DNA of 64,000 nucleotides, from assembly GCA_023399215.1 (NCBI GenBank), contig JAEWQJ010000024.1, forward strand, positions 1 to 64,000, written 5' to 3'. The DNA is from Methanobacteriota archaeon (GTDB lineage: Archaea; Halobacteriota; Methanosarcinia; Methanosarcinales; Methanosarcinaceae). The notes under the pieces were generated by a model. The model was not told where the DNA came from and made no database searches. It saw only the letters and a list, made by a program, of their open reading frames with translations. Below, in pieces: positions 42,373 to 51,991 of this stretch (within the stretch, counting starts at the first letter, position 1; every line of letters starts with the position of its first letter). The position numbers and the translations under genes were made by a program.

Positions 42373-44487
42373 ATGAGAAGCGGCAATAGGATTTCTGGTA
42401 TTGATATTATTGGAAACGTACAGTGGGGAACACATTTCTGCCAGTTCTACAGGACAAAAGAAGATTTGATGGATATACTTGTTCCTTATTTCAAAGCAGG
42501 ACTTGAAGATAATGAGTATTGTTTATGGGCCATATCAGAACCTGTAGATGAAGAAGAAGCAAAAGAAGCCTTAAAAGTGGCTATTCCTGATATTGGCGCT
42601 TATTTAGAAAACGGGCAAATCGATATTGTTCCCTATCCTTACTGGCATGTAGAAGAAGATGTTTTAGATCCACAAACAGTATTAAACTACTTGACTGAAA
42701 AAACCAGTAAGGCTCTCGCCAGTGGATACGATGGTTTGAGGTATAGTGGAAACAGTTTTTCTGGTCACGAAAAATCACTGGACTCTGCTATAGGCAAGTA
42801 TTCGATGATGGTTCTTTGCACTTATCCAATTGACAAATACAGCCCAGTTGAAATTCTGGACATTATCGCAAATCACCAGTTTGCTTTAACTAAAAAAGAA
42901 GATAAGTGGGAGCAGATAGAATATTCCTGTCAGAAAAATAATAAGGAATGTAAGCAGGTTGAGGACGCGCTGAGTGCGAGTGAAGAGCGGTTTCGTACTC
43001 TGGTGACGGCAAGTTCAGAAATGGTATATCGTGTGAGCCCGGACTGGAGCGAGATGCGTTATCTTTATGGTCGAGGTTTTCTTGTCAATACGGAAAGCCC
43101 AAATCGTAACTGGCTTCAGGAATATGTTCCTCCGGAAGATCAAACGCATGTAATGGCTGTTATCAATGAAGCTATTCGGACAAAGAGCACTTACGAACTG
43201 GAGCACAGGGTCCGGCTAGCAGACGGCAGTCTGGGATGGATTTTTTCGCGTGCGGTTCCAATGCTGAATGCAAATGGCGAAATTGTTGAATGGTTTGGTA
43301 CCGCCAGTGATATCACAGAGAGCAAAAAAGTGGAAGCTAAACTGAAGGACACACTCGACAATTTAGATAAACTTGTTAAAGAACGTACAGTAGAACTTCA
43401 GAATGCTTATGATTCATTGAAAAAGAGTGAAAAAAGTCTTGCAGAAGCTCAAGAAATAGCTCATCTTGGAAACTGGGAACTGGACTTTGCAAGCAATGAA
43501 TTTCGTTGGTCTGACGAAATGTATCGTATATTTGGACTTAAGCCGCAAGAGCTGAAAGTAAGTTACGATATCTTCTTAAGCTACGTACATCCGGATGATC
43601 AAAATTGTATAGATAATGCCGCTAAAGAAGCATTAAACGGAAAGCCTGCTGATATTAATTTCAGAATTATTCTAGCAAATGGAGACGAACGCATAGTTCA
43701 TGCGAAATCTGAAGTTGCTTTCGATGAGAAAAATAATCCTGTGAGGGTCAGAGGGACAACTCAAGATATAACAGAGCATAAAAAGGCAGAAGAAGCTCTT
43801 GCAAAGGTAGAACAAATACGCATAAAGGAAATTCACCACAGGATTAAGAATAATCTGCAGGTAATCTCATCCTTACTCGACCTTCAATCAGAAACATTTT
43901 TTAACCGTGAGATTTGTAAAACTCAGGAAGTTGTTGAGGCTTTTAAGGAAAGTCAGGATCGTGTAGCTTCAATGGCTCTTATTCACGAAGAGCTGTATAA
44001 AGGAGATAATATCGATACCCTTGACTTTGCAGCTTATCTAAATAACTTGACTGAAGACCTTTTCAATTCATATGACCTTGGAAATAAAAGTATCAGGTTG
44101 AAGTTGAACCTTGACCAGATATATCTTGGCATGGATACTGCAATCCCTCTTGGAATTATTGTAAATGAGCTAGTTACAAATTCTTTTAAGCATGCTTTTC
44201 CTGCAGGAAGGAAAGGAGAAATCCAGGTGAATCTTCGCAGAAATGAAACTTCTGCTGCTCAGAGTGCGATGTCCAGTCCAGATGAAGGTTGCAAAGATAG
44301 CTTCAGTTACATATTAGAAGTATCGGATAATGGAAAAGGAATTTCAAAAGTGATAGCCACTAAGAGTTCAAATTCCCTTGGGCTCCAGCTAGTAAACATT
44401 CTTGTTGAACAAATAGACGGCTGTTTAGAAATTAAAAGTGATACAGGTACGCAATTCACTATATGGTTTAACAATGTAGGAATATAA
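42373..44487 (+). CDS. Sensor histidine kinase: MEDS, two PAS, HisKA_2, HATPase
   Basis: 704 residues, no transmembrane helix. Domain order: MEDS/DcmR-like sensory domain (about 10-185: GTHFCQFYRTKEDLMDILVP, YDGLRYSGNSFSGHEKSL), PAS (205-335: EERFRTLVTASSEMVYRVSP, ending WFGTASDITESKK), coiled coil (340-360), PAS (360-475: EAQEIAHLGNWELDFASNEF), HisKA_2 (about 490: EIHHRIKNNLQVISSLLDLQ, phospho-His in EIHHR), HATPase_c (590-700: IVNELVTNSFKHAFPAG, LEVSDNGKGIS, LGLQLVNILVEQ). MEDS domains occur in methanogens and dcmR. No response regulator is adjacent, so the output is probably encoded elsewhere. Confidence 0.92.
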   Translation: MRSGNRISGIDIIGNVQWGTHFCQFYRTKEDLMDILVPYFKAGLEDNEYCLWAISEPVDEEEAKEALKVAIPDIGAYLENGQIDIVPYPYWHVEEDVLDPQTVLNYLTEKTSKALASGYDGLRYSGNSFSGHEKSLDSAIGKYSMMVLCTYPIDKYSPVEILDIIANHQFALTKKEDKWEQIEYSCQKNNKECKQVEDALSASEERFRTLVTASSEMVYRVSPDWSEMRYLYGRGFLVNTESPNRNWLQEYVPPEDQTHVMAVINEAIRTKSTYELEHRVRLADGSLGWIFSRAVPMLNANGEIVEWFGTASDITESKKVEAKLKDTLDNLDKLVKERTVELQNAYDSLKKSEKSLAEAQEIAHLGNWELDFASNEFRWSDEMYRIFGLKPQELKVSYDIFLSYVHPDDQNCIDNAAKEALNGKPADINFRIILANGDERIVHAKSEVAFDEKNNPVRVRGTTQDITEHKKAEEALAKVEQIRIKEIHHRIKNNLQVISSLLDLQSETFFNREICKTQEVVEAFKESQDRVASMALIHEELYKGDNIDTLDFAAYLNNLTEDLFNSYDLGNKSIRLKLNLDQIYLGMDTAIPLGIIVNELVTNSFKHAFPAGRKGEIQVNLRRNETSAAQSAMSSPDEGCKDSFSYILEVSDNGKGISKVIATKSSNSLGLQLVNILVEQIDGCLEIKSDTGTQFTIWFNNVGI

Positions 44488-45167
44488 AACCACGATTTTC
44501 ATCTAACAAAGACAGTTTTTTAATAGCCAGCAACTTTGCTTGCAGGCATCAGTGCTCTCATTATCAACTGCCTGACTAAAAGATTAATGATCATAAATGA
44601 GATTGATAAAACTAACTGACCCATCAGACTTTTAAGTTCCTTCAACTCTCTTCAGCTACTTTTTAGTAATTTTTCGTGGATCTCTTTATTGAAATCCGGC
44701 AAGCTAATTTTAAATTTTGTAATAATCCCTTCATCAATTATTTTCCATTTACAGATGAACTTGTTTTGGAATGCTAATTATTCATATTTTTGACGATAAG
44801 TCGTAACCTCATTTGGTTCAATTGAACTCGATTTCTTCTAGATATTTCTTCTAGACATCACATCCAAACCCACTGAGACATATAGTTAATTATTATAATG
44901 TTTTGCGTTAACTGTTATTCAGGAACTCACATTTGTTATCGAGCGTAGCTTTTTTTGAATTTATTTGAGGTTCTATAAATTTTACCTTTGTGCTGTTACA
45001 ATAGAAACTTCTTTGTTTCCAAATATTTCTGGTCGACAAAGCCAACTTATTTTATAACTATAAATTTAAATTTATATATATAAAAACTAAAAGAAAAAGT
45101 TTAACTATAATATACAAAAGTTGGTAAATGAAATTAAATTTTTGATTTTAAAAATTAGAGGTGGGTA
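44488..45167. other. 680-bp intergenic region, no gene seen
   Basis: AT-rich without convincing frames. A TATA-like run (TTTATATATATAAAA, about 45072-45086) lies about 90 bp before the surface-protein start and may be its promoter. Nothing else stands out. Confidence 0.5.
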
Positions 45168-47114
45168 ATGATGGATAAAACAAAGACTTTTTGTAAGGCA
45201 AGTTTAGTTTCAATAGCTCTAGTCTTGCTTTTGGTTTCATCTGCAGCATTAGCAGCTACTGAGAATGATACCGGAAACGCCACTATAAAAGACGATTACG
45301 TTTCGTCTACAGCGTTGGCATCTGTTGAAGAACATCTTCAGAATGTCACGGAACCGAGCATTGACCAGTCGAATAGCACACAAGCACTAACTAGTACTGT
45401 GCCAAAGGTCATTGAAACACGAATCACCACAAGCAAAACAGCGCGATCTCCTGCTATCTATGGAGATCGAATTGTGTGGGAAGATTGGCGCAATAGGAAT
45501 AATGACATTGTGAACGACATTTATATGTACGATATCGGTACTAAGAAAGAGACTAGGATCAGTACTAGTGGAAGAGAATCCATGCCTGCAATCCATAAAA
45601 ACAGGATTGTATGGGCGGATACCTGGAGTGAAATGAGGGAGGATACCTGGAGTGAAAAATCCGATATTTATATGTATGATATCTCCACTAAAAAGCAAAC
45701 TCAGATTACTACTAGTGGAACTGCGTACAATCCTAAAGTCTACGATAACATTATTGTGTGGCAGGATTCGACTTCTGCATATAAATATGGAAATATATGG
45801 ATGTATGATCTTTCTTCCAAGAAGAAGACTCAGATTACCAAAAATGGATCCGCAGAAATGCCTGATATATATGAGAACAGGATAGTTTGGCAGGACTCCC
45901 GCAATACCAATGAAGGAGAATGGTACTCTGACATTTACATGTACGATCTCTCTAATAAGAAGGAAACTAAGATCAGCACTAGCCGAAGAGCATCTGAGCC
46001 TGCTATCAATGGGAATAAGGTCGTTTGGTTGGATGGTAGCATTAATGATATAGATCCTAATTATGCCTGTCCCGCAGAAGTTGGTGTGTACGATCTTTCC
46101 ACTGGTAAGGAGACTTCGATCCCGTTATCTGTATGTGAAGTAGCTATCTATGGTGATAAGATAGTAGGGACGTGGTGGAACGATGGTGAAGGAACCAGCC
46201 ATATCTCGATGTATGATCTCTCCAATAATACTGAAACCTTGATTGTTGACGGTCCACATACGGTATCCCCTGCAATCTATGGAAACCGTATAGTATGGGC
46301 GGATACTCGTGAAGAAGAGATCGGCACGGCTGATGATATTTATATGGGGACGCTTGTTTACTCTCCAGTTACTGCTTTTTCTGCCTCTCCAATCTCAGGA
46401 AAAGCTCCACTTAAAGTGCAGTTCACTGACAAAAGCACAGGAACTCCGACAAAGTGGAAGTGGAGTTTTGGGGACGGGAAGTATTCAACCCAGAAAAACC
46501 CTGCATATACGTATAGCAAGGCAGGAAAGTATACAGTCAGTTTAACAGTGAAGAATGCAGCTGGAACAAGTACGAAAACAATAAAGAATTATATAACAGT
46601 GACAGGACCTGCACAAAAACCGGTTGCTGCATTCTCTGCATCTCCTACTTCAGGAAAAACACCATTAAACGTTAAATTTACTGATACAAGCACTGGCTCC
46701 CCAACTTCCTGGTTCTGGAACTTTGGAGACGGGTCAAAGTCATACCTCCAGAATCCAACTCACAAATATTCAAAGGCAGGAATATACACGGTTAGCTTAA
46801 AAGCAAAGAATGCTAAAGGCAGTAATACGGTAACAAAAACGAATTATATAACAGTAGTAGCAAAACCTGTTGCTGCTTTTTCAGCCTCTCCGGGGTCAGG
46901 AAAGGCTCCACTAAAAGTTCAGTTTACTGACAAAAGTGCAGGAGTTCCTGCTGCATGGAAATGGAGTTTTGGAGACGGAACTTATTCAACAGCCAAAAAT
47001 CCTGTACATAAGTATAGTAAAGCAGGAAAGTATACTGTCAGTTTGAAGGTAAAGAATGCAAAAGGAAGTAACACTAAGACAATGTCAGAGTATATCGTAG
47101 TAACCAAAAAATGA
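45168..47114 (+). CDS. Secreted surface protein: beta-propeller (TolB-like) plus three PKD domains
   Basis: 648 residues. The signal peptide SLVSIALVLLLVSSAALAA is followed by seven or so repeats of the form PAIYGDRIVWEDWRNxxxDIYMYDIxTKKETRIS (20-residue core IYMYDISTKKQTQITTSGTA), a TolB/DPP-like propeller at about 80-395. Then come three PKD domains (about 400-480, 485-565, 566-648), each with VxFTDxS and WSFGDG or WNFGDG. This architecture is common among Methanosarcina cell-surface proteins involved in adhesion or the outer layer. GAGGTGGGTA precedes ATG; a second ATG follows directly. Confidence 0.92.
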   Translation: MMDKTKTFCKASLVSIALVLLLVSSAALAATENDTGNATIKDDYVSSTALASVEEHLQNVTEPSIDQSNSTQALTSTVPKVIETRITTSKTARSPAIYGDRIVWEDWRNRNNDIVNDIYMYDIGTKKETRISTSGRESMPAIHKNRIVWADTWSEMREDTWSEKSDIYMYDISTKKQTQITTSGTAYNPKVYDNIIVWQDSTSAYKYGNIWMYDLSSKKKTQITKNGSAEMPDIYENRIVWQDSRNTNEGEWYSDIYMYDLSNKKETKISTSRRASEPAINGNKVVWLDGSINDIDPNYACPAEVGVYDLSTGKETSIPLSVCEVAIYGDKIVGTWWNDGEGTSHISMYDLSNNTETLIVDGPHTVSPAIYGNRIVWADTREEEIGTADDIYMGTLVYSPVTAFSASPISGKAPLKVQFTDKSTGTPTKWKWSFGDGKYSTQKNPAYTYSKAGKYTVSLTVKNAAGTSTKTIKNYITVTGPAQKPVAAFSASPTSGKTPLNVKFTDTSTGSPTSWFWNFGDGSKSYLQNPTHKYSKAGIYTVSLKAKNAKGSNTVTKTNYITVVAKPVAAFSASPGSGKAPLKVQFTDKSAGVPAAWKWSFGDGTYSTAKNPVHKYSKAGKYTVSLKVKNAKGSNTKTMSEYIVVTKK

Positions 47115-47294
47115 GCAGGTTAAATAAGAAACAGTAAAAGAGGTCAAATCTAAAAAGGAGTGGGGATTTACTAAATTGTCTTATTCAGGAAACCACTAAC
47201 TTTATGCAGCTGTGGGCATACATACAAAATTTAATGGAACACTTGTGGAAGTCTATAAACTTCGAAATTGGAAAACAAAGATAAAATAGATAAG

Positions 47295-47339
47295 TTGACT
47301 CGCTTAGATTCGAACTCAGGACCTCCACTGTGTGAAGGT
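47295..47339 (-). pseudogene. tRNA-Val 3'-half fragment
   Basis: Read on the minus strand: CCTTCACACAGTGGAGGTCC, then TGAGTTCGAATCTAAGCGAG. This aligns with the anticodon loop (TTCACAC), variable region and T-arm of the intact tRNA-Val at 50837-50910. The D-arm and 5' acceptor are absent. It is most likely an att-like scar. Confidence 0.7.
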
Positions 47340-47507
47340 AAAGCACTACAAACCATATTCTGAGTAAAAAAATACTACGAATCATATTCTGAGTAAAAAA
47401 CACTACGAACCATGTTCTGAGTAAAACATCACGGATCATACTTTGAGAAGTAGAAGATATTTTTACAGAATAGTAATGTTTATTTTAATTTAGAGCAGAT
47501 TTACTTT

Positions 47508-48185
47508 ATGGGTATACCGGGGAAAACACACCTTAGGAGAGCTAATCTTATAGGGGCTGACCTTCGAGGAGCAGACTTTCAGGAAGCTGATCTTGTAAAA
47601 ACTAACCTTGAAGGAGCTGATCTTCGAGGAGCTAACCTTAAAAAGGCTGACCTTCGAGGAGCCAACCTTTCAGATACTCACCTTCTTGAAGGTAAAGGAG
47701 CTAATCTTCAAGAAGCTAACCTTCAAGAGGCTAATCTACAGGGAGCTAGCCTTGTAAAAACTAATCTTGAACAGGCTAACCTTGAAAGAGCTAATCTTCA
47801 ACTGGCTAACCTTCATCTGGCTAATCTTAAAGGAGCTAACCTTAAAAAGGCTAACTTTCAGGTAGCTAATCTTGAGGGAGCTCACCTGCAGGGAACTAAT
47901 CTTGAAGAGGCTGATCTGTATGGAGCTGGCCTGCAGGAAGCAAATCTTCAAGAAGCTAACCTCAGAGGCGCTAATCTCTATGGGGCAGACCTTCACAAAG
48001 CCTATCTTCTGAGAGCTGATCTTGAGGGAGCTAATCTTGAAGGGGCTAACCTTACTGGAGTTCATGATTTATCCATTGAGCAAGCTTCTAAAGTGAAAAC
48101 ACTTTATAACGCAAAATTAGACGAAGAGATCCTGATTCCATTAAAAGAGAAGTATCCTGCCCTTTTTGAAGAGCCCGATAAGTGA
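47508..48185 (+). CDS. Pentapeptide-repeat protein
   Basis: 225 residues. About 35 tandem pentapeptides A(N/D)LxG/x (RRANLIGADLRGADFQEADL...) predict a right-handed quadrilateral beta-helix of some nine turns. A helical tail follows: LSIEQASKVKTLYNAKLDEE, then PLKEKYPALFEEPDK. No signal peptide. Some family members mimic DNA and protect gyrase, but most have no known role. A broken paralogue with the same tail is at 50026-50296. It begins the duplicated tRNA-Val cassette. Confidence 0.9.
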   Translation: MGIPGKTHLRRANLIGADLRGADFQEADLVKTNLEGADLRGANLKKADLRGANLSDTHLLEGKGANLQEANLQEANLQGASLVKTNLEQANLERANLQLANLHLANLKGANLKKANFQVANLEGAHLQGTNLEEADLYGAGLQEANLQEANLRGANLYGADLHKAYLLRADLEGANLEGANLTGVHDLSIEQASKVKTLYNAKLDEEILIPLKEKYPALFEEPDK

Positions 48186-48388
48186 GTGGATATTACAAGA
48201 ATTTACACTATTTTGTCTTTGCTCAGGATACTTCTTCAGGTTTCTGGCTAATAAGAGCGTGTTTGTATCATGCAACTCCTATTCAGTAAACCACTTCAAT
48301 TCAATCTTAACTTTCTCTTGTATTCATGCAGTAACTCAATAATGTAACGACCTTACTGAGCAAAACTTTCCCTTGAATAAGACTTAAA

Positions 48389-48506
48389 CTGTGAACTTAA
48401 AGTTACACAACCTGAAACAAAGTCTGACCTAGAAGCAAGAATCGAAGCATTAGAAAAGAAGTTCAATAATCACTTAGAACCAGAAAAGAAAACTGAAAAC
48501 GAATAG
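48389..48506 (+). pseudogene. 3' fragment of the small tRNA-Val-linked gene
   Basis: Encodes LKVTQPETKSDLEARIEALE then KKFNNHLEPEKKTENE, stopping at TAG 48504-48506. The first 20 residues match IEVVQPEVKSDLEARIEALE of the intact gene at 50548-50835. The stop is directly followed by the tRNA-Val-like sequence, the same arrangement as in the intact cassette. Confidence 0.8.
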
Positions 48507-48581
48507 TGGGCCCGCTGGAATTCGAATCCAGGACCTCCGCCGTGTGAAGGCTATTTGCCCTCCGATTTAGAAAATGAGCCC
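48507..48581 (-). pseudogene. tRNA-Val copy with destroyed D-arm
   Basis: The 3' 45 bases (anticodon arm TTCACAC, T-arm, acceptor CGGGCCCA) equal those of the intact tRNA-Val. The 5' acceptor strand GGGCTC is also present. The D-arm region is replaced by ATTTTCTAAATCGGAGGGCA-like sequence with no GGTC..GACC pairing, so it can hardly act as a tRNA. Confidence 0.75.
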
Positions 48582-48679
48582 ATATCTGTCAGTTCTGGAC
48601 CGGCACAAACGAAGAAGATCATCCTGGATAGGAAAGCGCATCCATGTACCTTGGATAGATATACTATGAGCTTATCCCA

Positions 48680-48989
48680 AAACCCAAATTCTTCGATTGA
48701 AACTTATATGGGCTGATGCTGGTTATTCAGGCAAATCGATTGGGTCAATTCAGTTTGCGGTTGGATTTTGGAAATACTAAGACGTAGAGATGATGTTAAG
48801 GGATTTCAAGTTCTGCATCGAAGATGGGCAGTAGAGCGTACATTTGGATGGCTAGGTAGATATTGACGTTTGAGTAAGGATTATGAAGGATTGACTGAAT
48901 CAATTCAAGCATTCAAATATGTGGCGATGATACACCTAATGATTAGAAGATTGGATAAGATAAATCTTAAGCAAATGAGAAAAATCTGA
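48680..48989 (+). pseudogene. IS5-family transposase C-terminal remnant
   Basis: One frame begins IWADAGYSGKSIGSIQF. After a shift, another reads GWILEILRRRDDVKGFQVLH, RRWAVERTFGWLGRY, stop, RLSKDYEGLTESIQAFKYVA, MIHLMIRRL. VERTFGWLxxxRRLSKDYE is the C-terminal catalytic Glu region of IS5 transposases. One stop and one frameshift make it inactive. It sits between the two tRNA-Val cassettes. Confidence 0.88.
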
Positions 48990-49195
48990 TTTTAAGATAG
49001 TCTCTTAGCACCCGTAGTCTTAATATTACCATATACAGAACTTGAGTTTTATTAGAAATATTTATTTGTAATAAATTTATAATAATATTAGTCTACTATA
49101 TACTAAACTTGAGTTTTTTTAGAAATATTATTTAAAACAATGCAGATCTATCTCAAATACTTTGCAAAGTAGCTTTTGAAATTTAGAGGTGAACT
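48990..49195. repeat. Direct repeat of about 36 bp in the promoter region of the 49196 gene
   Basis: ATATACAGAACTTGAGTTTT... (49031-49067) and ATATACTAAACTTGAGTTTT... (49098-49133) are near-identical over about 36 bp, each ending TTAGAAATATT. The feature span is the whole intergenic stretch. Could be a doubled regulatory site or small duplication. Confidence 0.6.
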
Positions 49196-49810
49196 ATGGG
49201 AGATGAGGGTGATAAATCTTTCTGGGTTACATTACCAGGCATTCTTACAGGAATTGCTGCAATAATAACTGCCATAGGTGGAATTTTATTAGCTCTTCAT
49301 GCAATTGGTTATTTCGATGGTTCTGATAACCCTACTCAAGTAAATCCGCCCTCAGTAACTCCGACACCGGAGTCCACTCCAACTCCCACCCAAGAGTCAG
49401 AAACCGAACCTACGCCAACACCAACAGTGGCGTCAACACAGGCAGAAATAAACATCACCTATCCCCCAGATTCTTCAAAAGTCCAAATGGAGGAGACCAT
49501 AAAAGGAACTGCAGCAAATATTCCAGAAGGACAACAACTTTGGATTGTAACTCGCTGGTATGATAACTATTATCCACAAAATTATGTGGATATTCAAAGT
49601 GACGGAAGTTGGGAGCTTCCGGTTCAGATAGGTGAGGGGGACAGTCATGGAGATTACTATGACATAATGGCTGTATTGGCTGATAAAAATGCCCAAAACG
49701 AGTTCAATAACTATTTAAATACGTTTGAGAAGACGGGAGTATTTCCTGAAATGAGGAAGCTTCCAGATGGATCTATGGTAAAGGTCAAAGTTACGGTAGT
49801 AAGAGTATAA
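49196..49810 (+). CDS. Membrane-anchored protein with Pro/Thr-rich linker and outer beta domain
   Basis: 204 residues. An N-terminal helix (WVTLPGILTGIAAIITAIGG, then ILLALHAIGYF) anchors it. A P/T/E-rich linker (about 45-85) leads to a C-terminal Ig-like domain: INITYPPDSSKVQMEETIKG, GQQLWIVTRWYDNYYPQNYV, SDGSWELPVQIGEG. The outer part resembles the bacterial-Ig 'large-scale membrane' modules that bind carbohydrate or protein, but this is not certain. AGAGGTGAACT precedes ATG. It lies between the two pentapeptide cassettes. Confidence 0.78.
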   Translation: MGDEGDKSFWVTLPGILTGIAAIITAIGGILLALHAIGYFDGSDNPTQVNPPSVTPTPESTPTPTQESETEPTPTPTVASTQAEINITYPPDSSKVQMEETIKGTAANIPEGQQLWIVTRWYDNYYPQNYVDIQSDGSWELPVQIGEGDSHGDYYDIMAVLADKNAQNEFNNYLNTFEKTGVFPEMRKLPDGSMVKVKVTVVRV

Positions 49811-50025
49811 CTCAACGAATAATTTCAGCGTCAATTTCCAAGGTTGTGTTGCAAAAAGTTTATTTTCCAATATCTTTGAAACTCTGGTATAAATCCTTTA
49901 CATTCTGTCATAATTCCTACTTGCTCCCAAAAATTAGACTTTCCCGAAAACAGGGGTTGTAAAAGCTTCACGCTCAATGATTAATCACTAGATTTTGAAA
50001 CAGAGTCCTTTGTAGAGCTACCCTT

Positions 50026-50296
50026 ATGAATTCCAATTTAATAGGTGCTTCTTTTCATATGGCTAATCTTGAAGGGGCTTATCTTTGTATGGCTCATCTT
50101 CAATAGGCTCATCTTCATTGGGCTAATCTTAAGGGAGCGAATCTTGATTGAGGGAGCTGATCTTGAAGGAGTTGAGAACTTAACAATTAACCAGCTTTCT
50201 AAAGTAAAAACACTTTATAATGCAACATTAGATGAAGATCTTCTTGTAGCATTAAAAGAGAAGTGTCCTACTCTTTTTGAAAAACCTGATGAATGA
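50026..50296 (+). pseudogene. Broken pentapeptide-repeat gene (cassette copy 2)
   Basis: Starts MNSNLIGASFHMANLEGAYL, hits a stop after AHLQ, continues AHLHWANLKGANLD to a second stop and then shifts frame to EGADLEGVENLTINQLSKVK with TLYNATLDEDLLVALKEKCP. The tail matches that of the intact 47508 protein (LSKVKTLYNA.LDE). It has about 10 pentapeptides compared with about 35, so it has also lost repeats. Confidence 0.85.
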
Positions 50297-50547
50297 TTGG
50301 ATATTATCAGAACTTCCACTATTGTTTCTTTGAACCAGGTGCTTCTAAAGATTTTGGATTGAGGAATGGTAAACTATTATCTAGATAACTTTTTCATCGA
50401 AATCTCTTAGGCTACGGTTTTGCAGAAAAAGTTTGATGAGATTTTAAGGGGCGCATTAGAGCTATCCTTACTCTTCTTCTACATGATAAAAATAGAAAGT
50501 TATATAACTATTTTATAACTACCATTTGGTATTGTTGAGGTCAAAAA

Positions 50548-50835
50548 ATGAAGCCGTTAGGAAAATCTAAGGTTATAAAACATAAGGCAAAACCCAATAT
50601 TTCATATCCTTTAGTAAGGCTGCCACAATCGGAAGTAAATATTGCTGGAGAAACTGCACACATTTTCAAAACAGAGTACAATAGCAAGCCCGTTTATGTG
50701 ATTTCTTTGGATGAAGAGTTTGATGGCAACATAGAAGTTGTGCAACCAGAAGTAAAATCTGATCTTGAAGCAAGAATCGAAGCATTAGAAAAAGAAGTTT
50801 ATAAAACCTCTAAATCAAAAAACAAGAATTATTAA
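50548..50835 (+). CDS. Small tRNA-Val-linked protein of unknown function
   Basis: 95 residues: MKPLGKSKVIKHKAKPNISY, then LVRLPQSEVNIAGETAHIFK, NSKPVYVISLDEEFDGNIEV, and a helical tail SDLEARIEALEKEVYKTSKS. The basic N-terminus plus beta-rich centre and coiled tail could be a DNA-binding or toxin/antitoxin-like protein, but I recognise no family. The stop is one base from the tRNA-Val. ATG is preceded by TTGAGGTCAAAA. A fragment of a paralogue is at 48389-48506. Confidence 0.7.
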   Translation: MKPLGKSKVIKHKAKPNISYPLVRLPQSEVNIAGETAHIFKTEYNSKPVYVISLDEEFDGNIEVVQPEVKSDLEARIEALEKEVYKTSKSKNKNY

Positions 50836-50836
50836 G

Positions 50837-50910
50837 TGGGCCCGCTGGAATTCGAATCCAGGACCTCCGCCGTGTGAAGGCGACGTCATAACCGTCTAGA
50901 CCACGAGCCC
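50837..50910 (-). tRNA. tRNA-Val (CAC)
   Basis: Complete cloverleaf on the minus strand. Acceptor GGGCTCG/CGGGCCC with discriminator A, D-arm GGTC..., anticodon stem TCGCC/GGCGG with loop TTCACAC (anticodon CAC), T-arm CTGGA-TTCGAAT-TCCAG. CCA is not encoded. It is the only intact one of three tRNA-Val-like sequences in this part of the window. Confidence 0.95.
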
Positions 50911-51226
50911 ATGTTGTTTTTGAAATCTAAAAAGGAATAAGCACCATAAAATAGAACTTCTTATGTATAAGCTTATCGCTTGTTAACGATGATAAGGGCT
51001 GCCCCGACGCGTTATGAAATAATTATTATATTTTACTTGGTCTGGATTTCAGTTTTTTTTGGTCACTTTATCAAGCCCTTTTCAGCCTTTTATCACTCTG
51101 CTGATACTTTATATAGAGAGTGAAATCCTTAGTTGCTCTGCAGGAGATTTTTAATTACATAACCAATAAATTAAATAAGTAATAACTGTAAATAACTCTA
51201 AAAACTAATTTCATTGTAGGGTTGAA
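50911..51226. other. Intergenic region between tRNA-Val and prepilin peptidase
   Basis: TACTTTATATAGAGAG near 51107 is a TATA-like motif about 115 bp before the peptidase start. Nothing else is recognisable. Confidence 0.5.
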
Positions 51227-51991
51227 ATGATAGAAATCCTTAAAATCCTCTTCAGCATGCCCTTTTTACTGTACTCGTGTTATTCTGACCTTAACTCCCG
51301 CAGGGTCTCAAATAAGGTATGGAAATACATGCTTGCATCGGGTTCAGGGTTTGTTTTTTATGAAATTCTTACAGATGGACTTTCCTACCTCATACCTCTT
51401 CTTTTATCAGGAGTTCTTGTTTTTACGGTCGTCTATCTCCTTTTCCAGTTTGGGGCTTTTGGAGGTGGGGATGCAAAGGGGTTGATCGTGCTTTCCATCC
51501 TTTTTCCTTCTTATCCGGTGTTTAGCTTTTCAGAAAAAATATATCCTCTGTTAGGGGTTCCGCCGATAGGGCTTTTCACTTTTACGGTCCTGGGAAATGC
51601 CCTCCTGGTGACAACACTTGTTCCTCTCGGGATGTTCGGCTATAATCTCCTTCATTTTTCGCCTGAGATGATCAAAAATCCGCTTTACATGTTTATAGGA
51701 TACAGGACAGAGATTTCTTCCCTGAAGTACAAGAAGCACCTTAGTCTGCTTGAAAAATTTGAGTTTGATGAAAGTGGAAGCCTCAAAAAAAAATTCGCTC
51801 GTGCAGGCCTCAACTTCGATGCGGACCAAAAACCGGAACTTGAGGAGTATCTGAAAAAAGGTTTGATTGAGAAAGATATCTGGGTTACTCCAGGCCTGCC
51901 TTTCATGCTTTCAATTACAGCGGGCTTTATTACCGCTGTCGTTTTAGGAGATTTGATCTTTTATACGGTCATGCACCTCATTGTAAATTAA
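51227..51991 (+). CDS. A24-family prepilin peptidase (EppA/PibD/FlaK-like)
   Basis: 254 residues, about six transmembrane helices. The first catalytic Asp is in LLYSCYSDLNSRRVSNKVW at about residue 21; the second is in GAFGGGDAKG (GxGD motif) at about 85. A cytosolic stretch with YRTEISSLKYKKHLSLLEKF lies between the later helices. Such enzymes cleave class III signal peptides of pilins and archaellins, such as the pilin at 11230. Monocistronic. Confidence 0.9.
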   Translation: MIEILKILFSMPFLLYSCYSDLNSRRVSNKVWKYMLASGSGFVFYEILTDGLSYLIPLLLSGVLVFTVVYLLFQFGAFGGGDAKGLIVLSILFPSYPVFSFSEKIYPLLGVPPIGLFTFTVLGNALLVTTLVPLGMFGYNLLHFSPEMIKNPLYMFIGYRTEISSLKYKKHLSLLEKFEFDESGSLKKKFARAGLNFDADQKPELEEYLKKGLIEKDIWVTPGLPFMLSITAGFITAVVLGDLIFYTVMHLIVN

